Positions 18,536 to 27,460 are shown, counted from the stretch's first letter. The stretch: DNA of 64,000 nt from Rhodanobacteraceae bacterium (GCA_003142815.1 PLNP01000024.1:49190-113189); one strand, 5' to 3'. A program made the numbers and translations. Notes: generated by a model not told the origin, from the sequence alone.

Positions 18536-20233
18536 ATGAATCGATTCGCGCTGGTCGCGGCGACCGCCCTGCTGACTTCTACCGTTCACGCCGGCGACCG
18601 CATCACCGGCAAGCCGTTCGCGACGCGCTCGGAAGTCATTGCGACGCACGGGATGGTCGCAACCTCGCATCCACTGGCGACCCAGATCGGCCTTGACGTG
18701 CTGAAGAAAGGCGGCAGCGCGGTCGACGCGGCGATTGCCGCCAACGCGGCGCTCGGTCTGATGGAACCGGTCTCGAACGGCGTCGGCGGCGACCTGTTCG
18801 CGATCGTCCGGGACGCGAAGACCAAGAAGCTCTACGGCTACAACGGCTCCGGCCGCTCGCCGAAAGCGCTCACCTTGAAGTGGTTCCAGGACCACGACTA
18901 TAAGGCGATTCCGCCACTGGGGCCGCTGCCGGTCAGCGTTCCGGGCTGCGTGGATGGCTGGTTCGCGCTGCACGACCGCTTCGGCAAGCTGCCGATGAAA
19001 GACGTGCTCGCGCCGGCGATCCGCTATGCGCGCGAAGGTTTTCCGCTGACCGAGTTGATCGCGTACTACTGGCAGCTCTCGGTGCCACGCCTGTCGAAGT
19101 TCCCGGGCTTCACCGAGCAGTTCACGCTCGGCGGCAAGGCGCCGGCGAAGGCCGAGATCTGGAAGAACCCGAACCTCGCGAACACGCTGGAAACCATCGC
19201 CAAAGGCGGCCGCGATGCGTTCTACAAGGGCGCGATCGCGCACACGATCGCCGACTACATCAAGGCGCAGGGCGGCTTTCTCTCCTACGACGATCTGGCC
19301 AGTCATAAGGGCGAATGGGTCGAGCCGGTCTCGACCAACTACCGCGGCTACGACGTCTGGGAACTGCCGCCGAACGGTCAGGGCATCGCTGCGCTGCAGA
19401 TGCTGAACATTCTCGAAGGCTACGACTTCTCGAAGATCCCATTCGGCAGTACCGAACATGTGCATCTGTTCGTCGAGGCGAAGAAACTCGCGTTCGAGGA
19501 CCGCGCGAAGTTCTATGCCGATCTCGCGTTCAGCAAGGCGCCGGTCGACTGGCTGATCTCGAAGGAGTACGCGGCCGAGCGTCGCAAACTGATTTCGCCG
19601 GACCACGCGATGAAGGCGGTCGAACCCGGCACGCACAAGCTCGATGGCGACACGATCTATCTGACCACTGCCGACGCACAAGGCAACATGGTTTCGCTGA
19701 TCCAGTCGAACTACCGCGGCATGGGTTCGGGCATGAGTCCGCCCGGCCTCGGCTTCATCCTGCAGGATCGCGGTGAGCTGTTCGTGCTGAAAGATGGCCA
19801 CGCGAACACCTACGCGCCCGACAAGCGGCCGTTCCACACGATCATCCCGAGTTTCATCACGAAGAACGGCGTGCCGTGGCTCAGCTTCGGCGTGATGGGC
19901 GGCGACATGCAACCGCAGGGCCACGTCGAGATCGTGATGAACCTGATCGACTTCGGCATGAACCTGCAGGAAGCCGGCGACGCGCCGCGCATCCAGCACG
20001 AAGGCTCGACCTCACCCGAGGCCCAGGCGCCACCGATGGCCGATGGCGGCTGGGTCGATCTCGAATCCGGCTTCCCATATGAAACCGTGCGCGGCCTGAT
20101 GCAGAAGGGCCACAGCGTGCGCTTCGCACACGGCCCGTACGGCGGCTACCAGGCGATCGAGTGGGATGCGAAGAATCGTGTCTACGTCGGCGCGTCGGAA
20201 GGACGCAAGGATGGGCAGGCGGCAGGGTATTGA
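18536..20233 (+). CDS. Gamma-glutamyltransferase family protein (YwrD-like)
   Basis: This is a predicted periplasmic Ntn-hydrolase that cleaves or transfers gamma-glutamyl groups, for example from glutathione. It has a signal peptide (MNRFALVAATALLTSTVHA) and opens with GMVATSHPLATQIGLDVLKK. GGSAVDAAIAANAALG and PVSNGVGGDLF mark the large subunit. The expected autoprocessing nucleophile is Thr373 in GDTIYLTTADAQGN, and GSGMSPPGLGF follows in the small subunit. Size and motifs fit the YwrD-like branch better than the classic E. coli Ggt. The ATG at 18536 is chosen for the signal peptide. No obvious operon partner is seen. Confidence 0.88.
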   Translation: MNRFALVAATALLTSTVHAGDRITGKPFATRSEVIATHGMVATSHPLATQIGLDVLKKGGSAVDAAIAANAALGLMEPVSNGVGGDLFAIVRDAKTKKLYGYNGSGRSPKALTLKWFQDHDYKAIPPLGPLPVSVPGCVDGWFALHDRFGKLPMKDVLAPAIRYAREGFPLTELIAYYWQLSVPRLSKFPGFTEQFTLGGKAPAKAEIWKNPNLANTLETIAKGGRDAFYKGAIAHTIADYIKAQGGFLSYDDLASHKGEWVEPVSTNYRGYDVWELPPNGQGIAALQMLNILEGYDFSKIPFGSTEHVHLFVEAKKLAFEDRAKFYADLAFSKAPVDWLISKEYAAERRKLISPDHAMKAVEPGTHKLDGDTIYLTTADAQGNMVSLIQSNYRGMGSGMSPPGLGFILQDRGELFVLKDGHANTYAPDKRPFHTIIPSFITKNGVPWLSFGVMGGDMQPQGHVEIVMNLIDFGMNLQEAGDAPRIQHEGSTSPEAQAPPMADGGWVDLESGFPYETVRGLMQKGHSVRFAHGPYGGYQAIEWDAKNRVYVGASEGRKDGQAAGY

Positions 20234-20369
20234 ACGGATGGAAGACCAGCGACCCGTCAAGCGAACAAGGTGCGGCCGGATCCAACGACCTAGGGCGTGA
20301 AGACGCGTTTGTCGCGATCTGTTGGCTGGAAATCGAAAGATTGAGGTCGAACGAGAGAAGGATATCGAC

Positions 20370-20616
20370 GTGAATCAGGGTGACGGCAGATACGCCCTAG
20401 AGTGCTGGCTTGATCCTGACAGCTTGGGTGATCCCGACGACAACGAATTCTCGGACGATTTGGACGAGACAGTTGAACGAGCCAAAGCTCTCATCTCCGC
20501 TGGAAGATTCAAGTACATTGCTATCTGTGAACGGAATTGGCTCGGGCGATAACGATTGGAGGGATTTGTATACGCTGCCCGAAGAAATAGACCGCCTTCC
20601 CAAGGCTGGCGATTAG
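20370..20616 (+). pseudogene. Small acidic protein gene, probably frameshifted
   Basis: A GTG at 20370 preceded by GAGAGAAGG starts a 60-residue frame (NQGDGRYALECWLDPDS onward) that ends in a stop at 20552. Immediately there, the next frame carries GDNDWRDLYTLPEEIDRLP, which looks like authentic protein and ends at 20616. Joining the two across about 20530-20545 would give one natural protein of about 80 residues. I therefore read it as a gene broken by one indel, or a sequencing error. The family is not recognised; composition is acidic and cytoplasmic. Confidence 0.5.
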
Positions 20617-20696
20617 CCGGCTGAGTCCACTGGGTTTTGCGCAACGGCCGCCACGGTGTAACCTCTCCGCCACTTTGCGTACCGGCGGAGGCGTTC

Positions 20697-21329
20697 ATGC
20701 TGAAGGTCTTGGTGGCGAGTTCGAAGGGTGGCGCGGGCAAGACGATGGTCGCGACCAATCTGGCCGCGCATTACGCGGTCGACGGCAAGAACACCGTGCT
20801 GGTTGATGCCGACCGCCAGGGTTCGAGCCTGCGCTGGTGCGACAAGCGCGCACTGCATGTGAATGCGGTGCTCGGTCTGCCCGGCCTGCGCCGCGACTGG
20901 GAGAAGCACGTTCCCGACGACGCGCAGCGCGTGATCATCGACACCCCGGCCGGGATCCGCGCGAGCGAGGTCGGCGACTATCTCGACCAGGTCGACGTGG
21001 TCGTCGTGCCGGTGCTGCCGTCGGCGATCGATCTCGAGGCCACCGAGCCCTTCCTCGCCGAACTTGCCGAGTTGCCGCGGATCAAGCGCGGCAAGGTCGT
21101 CGTCGGCGTGGTTGCGAACCGGCTGAAGCCGTGGACGAACGTCTCGCAGCTCGCGGTCGAGGAGATGCAGCGCTTTCCATTCCCGCTGCTCGCGGAGCTG
21201 CGCGACACGCAGGGCTATGTGCTCGCCAACGCGCTCGGCAAGAGCATCTTCGACTACCACTCCGAACTGGTGCATTCGCACCAGGAGGATTGGGCGAAGC
21301 TGCTGCGCTGGCTGAAGAAGCACTCGTAA
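20697..21329 (+). CDS. ParA/MinD-like ATPase
   Basis: This P-loop ATPase of the ParA/MinD type has the deviant Walker A KGGAGKTMVATNLA, Walker A' VDADRQGSSLRW and Walker B VIIDTPAGI. It is 210 residues, soluble, without the DNA-binding N-terminus of plasmid ParA. Such orphan ParA proteins position proteins or complexes in the cell; no ParB or cargo gene is adjacent, so the role is open. The ATG at 20697 follows GGCGGAGG and is clearly better than the longer frame from 20637. Confidence 0.85.
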   Translation: MLKVLVASSKGGAGKTMVATNLAAHYAVDGKNTVLVDADRQGSSLRWCDKRALHVNAVLGLPGLRRDWEKHVPDDAQRVIIDTPAGIRASEVGDYLDQVDVVVVPVLPSAIDLEATEPFLAELAELPRIKRGKVVVGVVANRLKPWTNVSQLAVEEMQRFPFPLLAELRDTQGYVLANALGKSIFDYHSELVHSHQEDWAKLLRWLKKHS

Positions 21330-21505
21330 GCGCTTTCTGAACCGATCGCGGGTCGCATCGGTGTTTGCGCGACGCCGGTCCCGGCCGCATTCAGGATGGC
21401 CTTTACCCGACTTTGCGTGATCTTTGCAGCGAAGCGGTAAACAATACGGGCTTGCCACGTTCAATAGAGGTGCGGCCGCCTTGGTCGTTCCGATGAGTAC
21501 CCATC

Positions 21506-21985
21506 ATGCGCAAGATCATTCCCTTTCTGCTCATTACCACCACCTTGTTCGGCGCGTGCGCGCTGGCCACAGCCGGCGCGACGTTCGCGGCCGATCCAGC
21601 CAGCGCCACGGCCGCGCCTGCGACCACCCAGCGCGCCGCGAGGCAGCAGCGCTTCTTCGACAAACTCGACACCAACCACGATGGCGTTGTCAGCCGCGCT
21701 GAGTACCAGGCGTGGGTCGACAGCCGCTTCGCCAAACTCGACAGCAATGGCGACGGTGTCGTCGACGCGAACGAGATCGCGGCTTCGCCCGCCGTCGCCG
21801 AGCGCGTGCAGAAGCGCGCCGAGGGCTTCGTCAAACGCTACGACCAGAGCGGCACCGGCAAGGTCAGCAAGGCTGATTTCGAGGCAAAGGAGTTGAGTCG
21901 CTTCGATCGCCTCAGCAATGGCGCCGATACGGTGACCGAAGGTCAGCTGGCGGCGCATCACCGTGCGTTCATGAACAATCACTGA
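21506..21985 (+). CDS. Secreted EF-hand calcium-binding protein
   Basis: The 159-residue protein has a signal peptide (about 1-29) ending AGATFA. Canonical calcium loops follow: DTNHDGVVSRAE and DSNGDGVVDANE, plus a weaker DQSGTGKVSKAD. Calcium binding in the periplasm or outside the cell is likely; the role is unknown. The second loop keeps all ligand positions. The ATG at 21506 lies in a normal context with no strong ribosome site. Confidence 0.85.
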   Translation: MRKIIPFLLITTTLFGACALATAGATFAADPASATAAPATTQRAARQQRFFDKLDTNHDGVVSRAEYQAWVDSRFAKLDSNGDGVVDANEIAASPAVAERVQKRAEGFVKRYDQSGTGKVSKADFEAKELSRFDRLSNGADTVTEGQLAAHHRAFMNNH

Positions 21986-22228
21986 TCGCGCAACCAGGGC
22001 GCGGACTCCGCCGCCAATGGCGGCTGACAGGTGGCCGGTTCCGGCGCGCGGCGAAACGTCGGTGTCGGTGGCTCAGTGGCTCGGTGACTCGTCGGTCGGT
22101 GGGCGGCTGCAACCGTTCACCGATCTCTTTTGCGCGCTCGTCCGAGTGCCGCCGATGATCGGGATTTCTTGACCACACCGGCGGTGATTCGGGCATCATC
22201 TCGTATCGAAGATGAGGAGGAGTCGCTC

Positions 22229-22708
22229 ATGGCTAGCCGCGAGATCATCCTGGTGCGCCACGCCCATGCGGAAACCGCGACAGCGGACGAGGACGACCTC
22301 GCGCGCGGACTCAGTCTGCGTGGTGAAGCGGAGGCGGACGCGGCAGGCGCCTGGCTGAAGCAGCACGCTGCCGCGCCCGAGCGTGTGTTGTACTCGCCGG
22401 CCGCGCGCTCGCGCGAGACCTGTGAACGCGTGCTCACGGCACTGGGCTACACGGATCTGCGTAGCGAGGCGCGCATCTACGAGGCGACACCGGCCGCGTT
22501 GTTGCGCGTCCTCGACGATCATGCCGACGCGGCCTCGGTGTTGCTGGTGGGTCACAATCCGGGCCTCGAAGACCTGGTCGCGCTGATGACCGAGGGCGCC
22601 TCTGATTCCGGTCGCGGCATTCCGCCAGCGGGTGTGGTCTGGATGACGCTGCCCGAAGGAGGCATTGAACCGGGGACTGCAGAGGTTCGCCATTTCTGGT
22701 GGCCCTGA
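22229..22708 (+). CDS. sixA: Phosphohistidine phosphatase SixA
   Basis: This small (159 residues) histidine-phosphatase-superfamily protein removes phosphate from phosphohistidine proteins, in E. coli on PTS/ArcB-type phosphocarriers. It opens with the catalytic RHAHAE (usually RHG or RHA), then SPAARSRETCERVLTALG and LLVGHNPGLEDLV with the second catalytic His. The ATG at 22229 follows GAGGAGGA, a very good ribosome site. Its end overlaps the start of the YceI gene by 10 nt, suggesting co-translation. Confidence 0.88.
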   Translation: MASREIILVRHAHAETATADEDDLARGLSLRGEAEADAAGAWLKQHAAAPERVLYSPAARSRETCERVLTALGYTDLRSEARIYEATPAALLRVLDDHADAASVLLVGHNPGLEDLVALMTEGASDSGRGIPPAGVVWMTLPEGGIEPGTAEVRHFWWP

Positions 22709-23316
22709 GGGCAGGTGTTTTGCGCGTTCGCCGCTCGCAGTGGTGGCTGTTGGCGACGCTGTTGCTGGTCGTTGGCATGGCCCATGCGGCGCGCCCACAC
22801 GGCGCTGTCGTCGAACTCGACAGTGCGCGCTCGGACGCGCAGTTTCGGGTAAAGGCGATGTGGCTGATCGGTATCCACGGCTACTTCGGGAGCGTCCGCG
22901 GCAGCGTCGAGATTGACCGCTTCCGCAACCAGGCGGTAGTCGACGCGCGCATCGACGCCGACAATGTGCGGATGAATGTGCGCGGTTACGAAGACTGGGT
23001 GAAATCACCCGAGTTCTTCGACGCGTTCGCGCATCCTGAGATCCGCTTCGTTTCCGAGCCGTTCCCGCTGCAACGCCTGCACAACGGCGGCGAACTGCCC
23101 GGCACGCTGACCCTGCGCGGCGTCAGCCAGCCGGTTCGCTTCACCCTCGACGCGGCGACTTGCGCGGACCCTGGCTACGATTGCGCGATCGTCGCCAAAG
23201 GCACGATCAGTCGTTCGCCGTTCGGAATGCGCTCGCGGCTCGGCGCGCTCAGCGACAAGGTCCAACTCAGCCTTGGCGTGTACGCAAAACCAGCGGCGAC
23301 CCGTCTGTCGCCCTGA
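22699..23316 (+). CDS. YceI-like periplasmic lipocalin-fold protein
   Basis: A basic N-terminus and a hydrophobic signal segment (WWLLATLLLVVGMAHA) precede a YceI domain. Typical features are VELDSARSDAQFRVKAMWL, GSVRGSVEIDR, WVKSPEFFDAFAHPEIRFVS and GTLTLRGVSQPVRF. YceI proteins form an elongated barrel that binds isoprenoid or fatty-acyl lipids in the periplasm. The length fits. It overlaps sixA by 10 nt and precedes the phospholipase-D gene, so the three may be one transcript. Confidence 0.85.
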   Translation: MALRAGVLRVRRSQWWLLATLLLVVGMAHAARPHGAVVELDSARSDAQFRVKAMWLIGIHGYFGSVRGSVEIDRFRNQAVVDARIDADNVRMNVRGYEDWVKSPEFFDAFAHPEIRFVSEPFPLQRLHNGGELPGTLTLRGVSQPVRFTLDAATCADPGYDCAIVAKGTISRSPFGMRSRLGALSDKVQLSLGVYAKPAATRLSP

Positions 23317-23397
23317 TCGCGAGCGCGTGCGATCGCGCCACCGCGGCGGCTGCGCGATTGATTGGCAGACTCGCCGCACCATGCAATGCTCCCGATC

Positions 23398-25287
23398 ATG
23401 CCGATATCGTCGCTTCGCTGGCGCTGGCTGCGCCTTCTCGTTTTGCCTGCCGGGCTCGCAGCGGCTGGTTGCGGCGTGAACCGCCCGCTTGCACGCCAGG
23501 CCGACGCGGCCGTTGCCGCGGCGCGTCCGGATGTCGTTACCTGCCAGCGTGCCGACCATTGCGTGCTCGATTCGCCGTACCGGCAACTGGTCGATGCGGC
23601 GCGCGCCGCGAGCACGCCAAGTGCGCCGGTGCATTACGTCAACGTGCTCGAACGCGGCGAGGATTCACTGCTGCTGCGCATCCACCTCATCCGCGCCGCA
23701 CGCAAGAGCATCGATATCCAGACCTTCATCTGGGCCGAGGACGACGCCGGCTGGCTCGTGCTCGACGAACTGATTGCTGCTGCGCGCCGAGGCGTGCACG
23801 TGCGCATCCTCGCCGACCAGCTGTTCTCGCTGGACGATGTCGAATGGCTGGCACGCATAGCGCGTGCGCACACGAACCTCGAATTCAAACTGTACAACCC
23901 GACGTTCGACAACGCGGTCACGCAGCCGGTCGAATTCGCCGCGGGGGTCCTGTGCTGCTTCTCGAAGTTCAACCAGCGCATGCACAATAAACTGTTCCTC
24001 GTCGACGACGAGATTGGCATCGCCGGCGGCCGCAATTATGAGAACCGCTATTTCGACTGGGATGAGGAATTCGACTACCGCGACCGCGACGTGCTCGTGG
24101 CGGGCCCGCAGACCGGCCGGGAAATGCAAGCGTCGTTCGATCAGTTCTGGGCGCATCCACGCGCGGTGCCGCTGACCCGCCTCAACGACGTCAATCGTCG
24201 CCTCGTCGCCGACGCCGCGGCCGGCACGACGGTGCCACTGGTGCCGCCGGCAGATATCGATTGGCCACGCATCGAGTGGCTGCGCGCGCGCGCGGCCGAT
24301 CCAGCCTGGATCCGCGCCCATTTCACGAGCGAGGCGCTGCGTGTCGCCCGCGTCGACTACTTCTCCGATGCGCCGGACAAGGCGTCGCATCCCCTTGATC
24401 CAGCCGGGATCGAGCTCACCGCGCGCATCAGCCAATTGCTGCGCGATGCGCGCAGCCAGGTCGTGTTCGAAACGCCGTACCTGGTGCTGAGCGCGCGCGC
24501 GCGCAAGATCTTTCGCGATCTCCACCAACGCAAGCGGCGCGTGCCGGTCATTGTCTCGACGAACTCGCTGGCGGCCACGGATGCGTTTTACGTCTATGCA
24601 CTTTCGTACAAGTACAAGAAGCGATATCTCAAGCGCTACGGTTTCCAGATTCACGAATTCAAGCCATTCCCGGCCGACGCGGCGCAGTTCGTGGAGAACT
24701 ACGAGCGGCTCGCGGGTGGTGCTAACGCGGGTCGATACAGGCGCTACGGACAGGCGCCGCTGAAGCATCGCGGTGTACGCTTTGGCCTGCACGCGAAGTC
24801 GCTGGTAATCGACGACGACGTCAGCGTGATCGGCTCGCACAATTTCGATCCGCGCTCGGACGACTACAACACCGAGTCGGGTTTCATCATCTACGACCGC
24901 GCAGTCGCCGCTCGCGTCCGCGCGGCGGTGCTGCGCGACGCCGCACCGCAGAATGCCTGGACGATCGCCAAGCGCGAACGCCCGCGCTGGCTGGAGCGTA
25001 TCAACAACGTGATTGCGGATGTCTCGACCGCGCTCCCGTTGTTCGATATCTGGCCATTTCGTTATGCCAGCAGTTTCGACCTCAACCCGGGCTGCACGTC
25101 GTCGGACATGGACGTCCAAGTGCCGCGAGCGCAGGAAGCGCGGGAGCGGCCGTCACCGCCCGCTGCTGCGGATTTCTACGCCTGCCACACCGATGTCGGC
25201 GATTTTCCCGAGGTCGACCTGTCGCTGAAGACGATCTATACCCGCATCGTGACCGCGTTCGGGGCGGGCCTGGTCAGCATTCTTTGA
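23398..25287 (+). CDS. Phospholipase D family protein (cardiolipin synthase C-like)
   Basis: Two HKD active sites are present: HNKLFLVDDEIGIAGGRN and HAKSLVIDDDVSVIGSHNFD. Together they form one phosphatidyltransferase or phospholipase centre. A lipoprotein-like signal (PAGLAAAGC) suggests membrane anchoring facing the periplasm. The opening DSLLLRIHLIRAARKSIDIQ and the overall size (629 residues, slightly longer than ClsC at ~500) fit the ClsC/YmdC branch, which makes cardiolipin from phosphatidylglycerol and phosphatidylethanolamine. A phosphatase-type use on other phosphodiesters cannot be excluded. The chosen ATG is 23398. Confidence 0.85.
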   Translation: MPISSLRWRWLRLLVLPAGLAAAGCGVNRPLARQADAAVAAARPDVVTCQRADHCVLDSPYRQLVDAARAASTPSAPVHYVNVLERGEDSLLLRIHLIRAARKSIDIQTFIWAEDDAGWLVLDELIAAARRGVHVRILADQLFSLDDVEWLARIARAHTNLEFKLYNPTFDNAVTQPVEFAAGVLCCFSKFNQRMHNKLFLVDDEIGIAGGRNYENRYFDWDEEFDYRDRDVLVAGPQTGREMQASFDQFWAHPRAVPLTRLNDVNRRLVADAAAGTTVPLVPPADIDWPRIEWLRARAADPAWIRAHFTSEALRVARVDYFSDAPDKASHPLDPAGIELTARISQLLRDARSQVVFETPYLVLSARARKIFRDLHQRKRRVPVIVSTNSLAATDAFYVYALSYKYKKRYLKRYGFQIHEFKPFPADAAQFVENYERLAGGANAGRYRRYGQAPLKHRGVRFGLHAKSLVIDDDVSVIGSHNFDPRSDDYNTESGFIIYDRAVAARVRAAVLRDAAPQNAWTIAKRERPRWLERINNVIADVSTALPLFDIWPFRYASSFDLNPGCTSSDMDVQVPRAQEARERPSPPAAADFYACHTDVGDFPEVDLSLKTIYTRIVTAFGAGLVSIL

Positions 25288-25330
25288 GGGCGCTGAGGAT
25301 TGAGAACTGAGGGCCGGCGAAACTCACAAT

Positions 25331-25417
25331 TCGTCGTCCCGGCGAAAGCCGGGACCCAGCACCTTTCATCCACGTCGCCGTGAAGACACTGGGTCCCGGC
25401 GTCTGCCGGGACGACGA
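25331..25417. repeat. Inverted repeat (CGTCGTCCCGGC type)
   Basis: The arms TCGTCGTCCCGGCGAAAGCC... (25331-25359) and their complement (25389-25417) match except in the small internal loops. Each arm itself contains CCCGGC-n-GCCGGG. This pattern is a common intergenic palindrome in GC-rich proteobacteria. It occupies the 333-nt gene-free interval 25288-25620 together with the heptamer array that follows. Confidence 0.7.
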
Positions 25418-25440
25418 GGGGTATTCTTTCGCGCTTCGCG

Positions 25441-25549
25441 AATCCCGAATCCCGAATCCCGAATCCCGAATCCCGAATCCCGAATCCCGAATCTCGAATC
25501 TCGAATCTCGACTCTCGAATCTCGAATCTCGAATCTCGACTCTCGACTC
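25441..25549. repeat. Tandem heptamer array (AATCCCG / AATCTCG / ACTCTCG)
   Basis: Fifteen back-to-back 7-nt units run from 25441: six AATCCCG, three AATCTCG, one ACTCTCG, three AATCTCG and two ACTCTCG, then a partial unit. Variants are clustered, as expected from slipped-strand expansion. It ends about 70 nt before the DUF1232 start codon. This is not CRISPR: the unit is 7 nt with no spacers. Confidence 0.9.
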
Positions 25550-25620
25550 TCGACTCAACATTGACGCCACCCACCTCGGCTGGCCAGTCTCTCCAGTCGA
25601 TTTCTCCCGGAGTTTCTCCC

Positions 25621-26208
25621 ATGTCGCTCGCGATCACGATCGAGATCGGTGATGCCGATCTCAAGCACTTCATTGACGCCATGCGGCGTTCCCAGGTGGA
25701 GGCCGAACACCTATCGCCGAGCGAGGTGACGGCGGCGGCGTCCAAACTGCTCGCGCAAGGTCATCACATCCAGCTGCCGAATTTCATCGCCGAGCGACTC
25801 GGCAAGCTCGACAGCATGATCTCGATGGTTGGCGACCAGGGCTTTGCGCTGCCGGAAGACGACAAGAACCGCGTGCTGGCCTGTCTCACCTATTTCGCCA
25901 ATCCCAACGACATCATCCCGGACAACGTGCCGGTGCTCGGCTACCTCGACAACGCGATCATGATCGAGCTGTGCGTGCGTGAGCTGGAGCACGAGGTCGA
26001 GGCCTATGAGGACTTCGTCGAATACCGCAAGGACGAGGCGGTGCGCTGCGGCCAGAGCTATCAGAGCGCGGAGGGCTGGAAACCCTGCGCTGTTCTCGTT
26101 CGGCGGCTGAGTCGCCGTTCGTGGATGCCGAAAAAGGCCGCCAGCTGGCGGCCCTTTTCATTTGTGGGAGGGACCCTTCGACAGGCTCAGGACAGGCTTC
26201 AGTTCTGA
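25621..26208 (+). CDS. YkvA/DUF1232 family protein with aberrant C-terminus
   Basis: The ATG at 25621 follows GGAG. The protein contains the DUF1232 core (NRVLACLTYFANPNDIIPDNVPVLGYLDNAIMI), a short membrane-associated module of unknown function seen in YkvA-type proteins. Up to residue ~150 (EAYEDFVEYRKDEAV) it looks normal. Beyond that the frame runs through a perfect terminator palindrome (26136-26153) and into a dispersed repeat before stopping at 26208. The last 35-45 residues are thus unlikely to be native. A small indel near 26070-26100 that removed the original stop is the simplest explanation. Confidence 0.75.
   Translation: MSLAITIEIGDADLKHFIDAMRRSQVEAEHLSPSEVTAAASKLLAQGHHIQLPNFIAERLGKLDSMISMVGDQGFALPEDDKNRVLACLTYFANPNDIIPDNVPVLGYLDNAIMIELCVRELEHEVEAYEDFVEYRKDEAVRCGQSYQSAEGWKPCAVLVRRLSRRSWMPKKAASWRPFSFVGGTLRQAQDRLQF
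26131..26160. terminator. Bidirectional intrinsic terminator inside the DUF1232 frame
   Basis: GGCCGCCAGCTGGCGGCC (26136-26153) is a perfect palindrome (7-bp stem, AGCT loop), preceded by AAAAA and followed by CTTTTCATTT. It can terminate in both directions, serving the DUF1232 gene and any transcript coming from the right. It lies within the apparent coding frame, which argues that the gene's true stop was upstream. Confidence 0.75.
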
Positions 26209-26252
26209 CGCGTTTGCAAAGAGAACAGCATCGCGGCTGAAGCCGCTCCCAC
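26161..26252. repeat. Broken REP-like element with a CTTCGACAGGCTCAGGACAG insert
   Basis: The right arm 26228-26252 (GCATCGCGGCTGAAGCCG...) is a clear REP member. The expected left arm begins at 26163 with GTGGGAG but is then interrupted by a different repeat, CTTCGACAGGCTCAGGACAG, a string I know as a common dispersed repeat in related genomes. This suggests one repeat landed in another. Confidence 0.55.
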
Positions 26253-26311
26253 AACCCGCGTGGCGGATTCGAGTGGTGATGCGGTCCGTGTCGGTCTGAA
26301 GCCGTTACCGC

Positions 26312-27427
26312 TCAGTTCGTGACCATCGCCCAGAAGAACATCCATAGTGCGGCCGCGCCTGCCAGCAACGCACAAGGCACCAGAATGTTGACCAGCCAGC
26401 CGTACCACGGCATCGGCGGGCGCACGTCGGGCAGGAGCAGGCCGGGCTTGACGGCCCGGAACACGACGACAGTCCCCGCGAGCATGTCGTGCAAGGCCTG
26501 TTTGCGCGCGGTCCAGCCAGCGAGCATGAACCCGATGTCCATGATCATGCCGGAGATGATCTTGCCGAAAAAACGACCTGTCGCGCGCCCGAAACCGATG
26601 CGGCGGCCGTAATCGTCGGTCACCTTGATGCCCATGGCGCACTTGCCCAGCGTCGCCTGCGCGGTCGAGCTTTCCTGCAGCGCGAAATACAGCCAGTTGA
26701 TCAGGAGTGCCAGCGCGGAGATGACGATGACATTCAAGCCCATCGCCGACATCCCGCTCGATGTCGCCAAGCCCAGGGCCGCGATCGTGTTCGCTGCCCA
26801 GACCACGACAACCAGCACGATGCCGTCCATGAAATACGCGGCGCAGCGCCGCCAAAACCCGGCATGGATAGCCGCGCCCGGCGGCAACGCAGCGGCGCGG
26901 CCATCGCCAGAGTTCGCGTCCGCCAGCGGCATCAGCGCGAGCGGCGCTGTCCGCATCACGGTGGCGCGGGTGTCCAACGGTTCGTCGACCACCGGCGCGG
27001 GCGGCGGAGCCTTCGTCGCAGCGGATGCATCGGCGTCGAAATCGCGATAAGGCGCCCATGCGTTCGAGCCCACCTCGGCAATCATCAGCGTGTCTGGCCA
27101 CAAGCCGTGTTGCACGCGCTCATCGACGAACACGCGCGGCACCGGGCCGCGTGGAGCGTTGTCGAGCACCACGAACAGATTGGCGCGGCCGTCCGGCGCG
27201 CAGATTTCGGTCGCCGCGCCGATCGCGGCCGTACCGGCCTGCAAGGTCTGCAACTTGCCCAGATCGTCGCTTTGCTTGATCGCCAGCGGCGCGCGTACGA
27301 GCAACTGGCCCGTCAGCTTGGCCGGCTCCATGCGGAAATACGTCGCGAGCGCAGGCCATACCGACTCCGGCGCGTAGCCGGGCAGGACTTCGCCGGTCAG
27401 AACCAGCGCATAGGTGCTGTTTTCCAC
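26312..27427 (-). CDS. RDD family membrane protein with N-terminal extension
   Basis: The C-terminal half (about 195-335) is an RDD domain: AGFWRRCAAYFMDGIVLV, then LGKCAMGIKVTDDYGRRIGFGRATGRFF, with three or more membrane segments. RDD proteins are small membrane proteins, some acting as Na+(Li+)/H+ antiporters; function here is unproven. A further hydrophobic helix closes the protein. The first ~150 residues are a soluble region (TYALVLTGEVLPGYAPESVW) of a kind that precedes RDD or DUF805 domains in relatives. GGGAGA stands 6 nt before the GTG at 27427, so I prefer this to the GTG at 27433. Confidence 0.8.
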   Translation of the reverse strand: MENSTYALVLTGEVLPGYAPESVWPALATYFRMEPAKLTGQLLVRAPLAIKQSDDLGKLQTLQAGTAAIGAATEICAPDGRANLFVVLDNAPRGPVPRVFVDERVQHGLWPDTLMIAEVGSNAWAPYRDFDADASAATKAPPPAPVVDEPLDTRATVMRTAPLALMPLADANSGDGRAAALPPGAAIHAGFWRRCAAYFMDGIVLVVVVWAANTIAALGLATSSGMSAMGLNVIVISALALLINWLYFALQESSTAQATLGKCAMGIKVTDDYGRRIGFGRATGRFFGKIISGMIMDIGFMLAGWTARKQALHDMLAGTVVVFRAVKPGLLLPDVRPPMPWYGWLVNILVPCALLAGAAALWMFFWAMVTN

Positions 27428-27460
27428 ACTCACTCTCCCGCTGCGTGTCGTACCGCGCGT

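Noticed and set aside
18308-19999. Long minus-strand frame continuing the small PGPG protein gene
   Set aside because: It is antisense to the gamma-glutamyltransferase gene, which has clear family motifs; only the part to 18307 is protein-like.
25441-25549. Possible CRISPR array
   Set aside because: The unit is 7 nt without spacers and no cas genes are present; it is a microsatellite.
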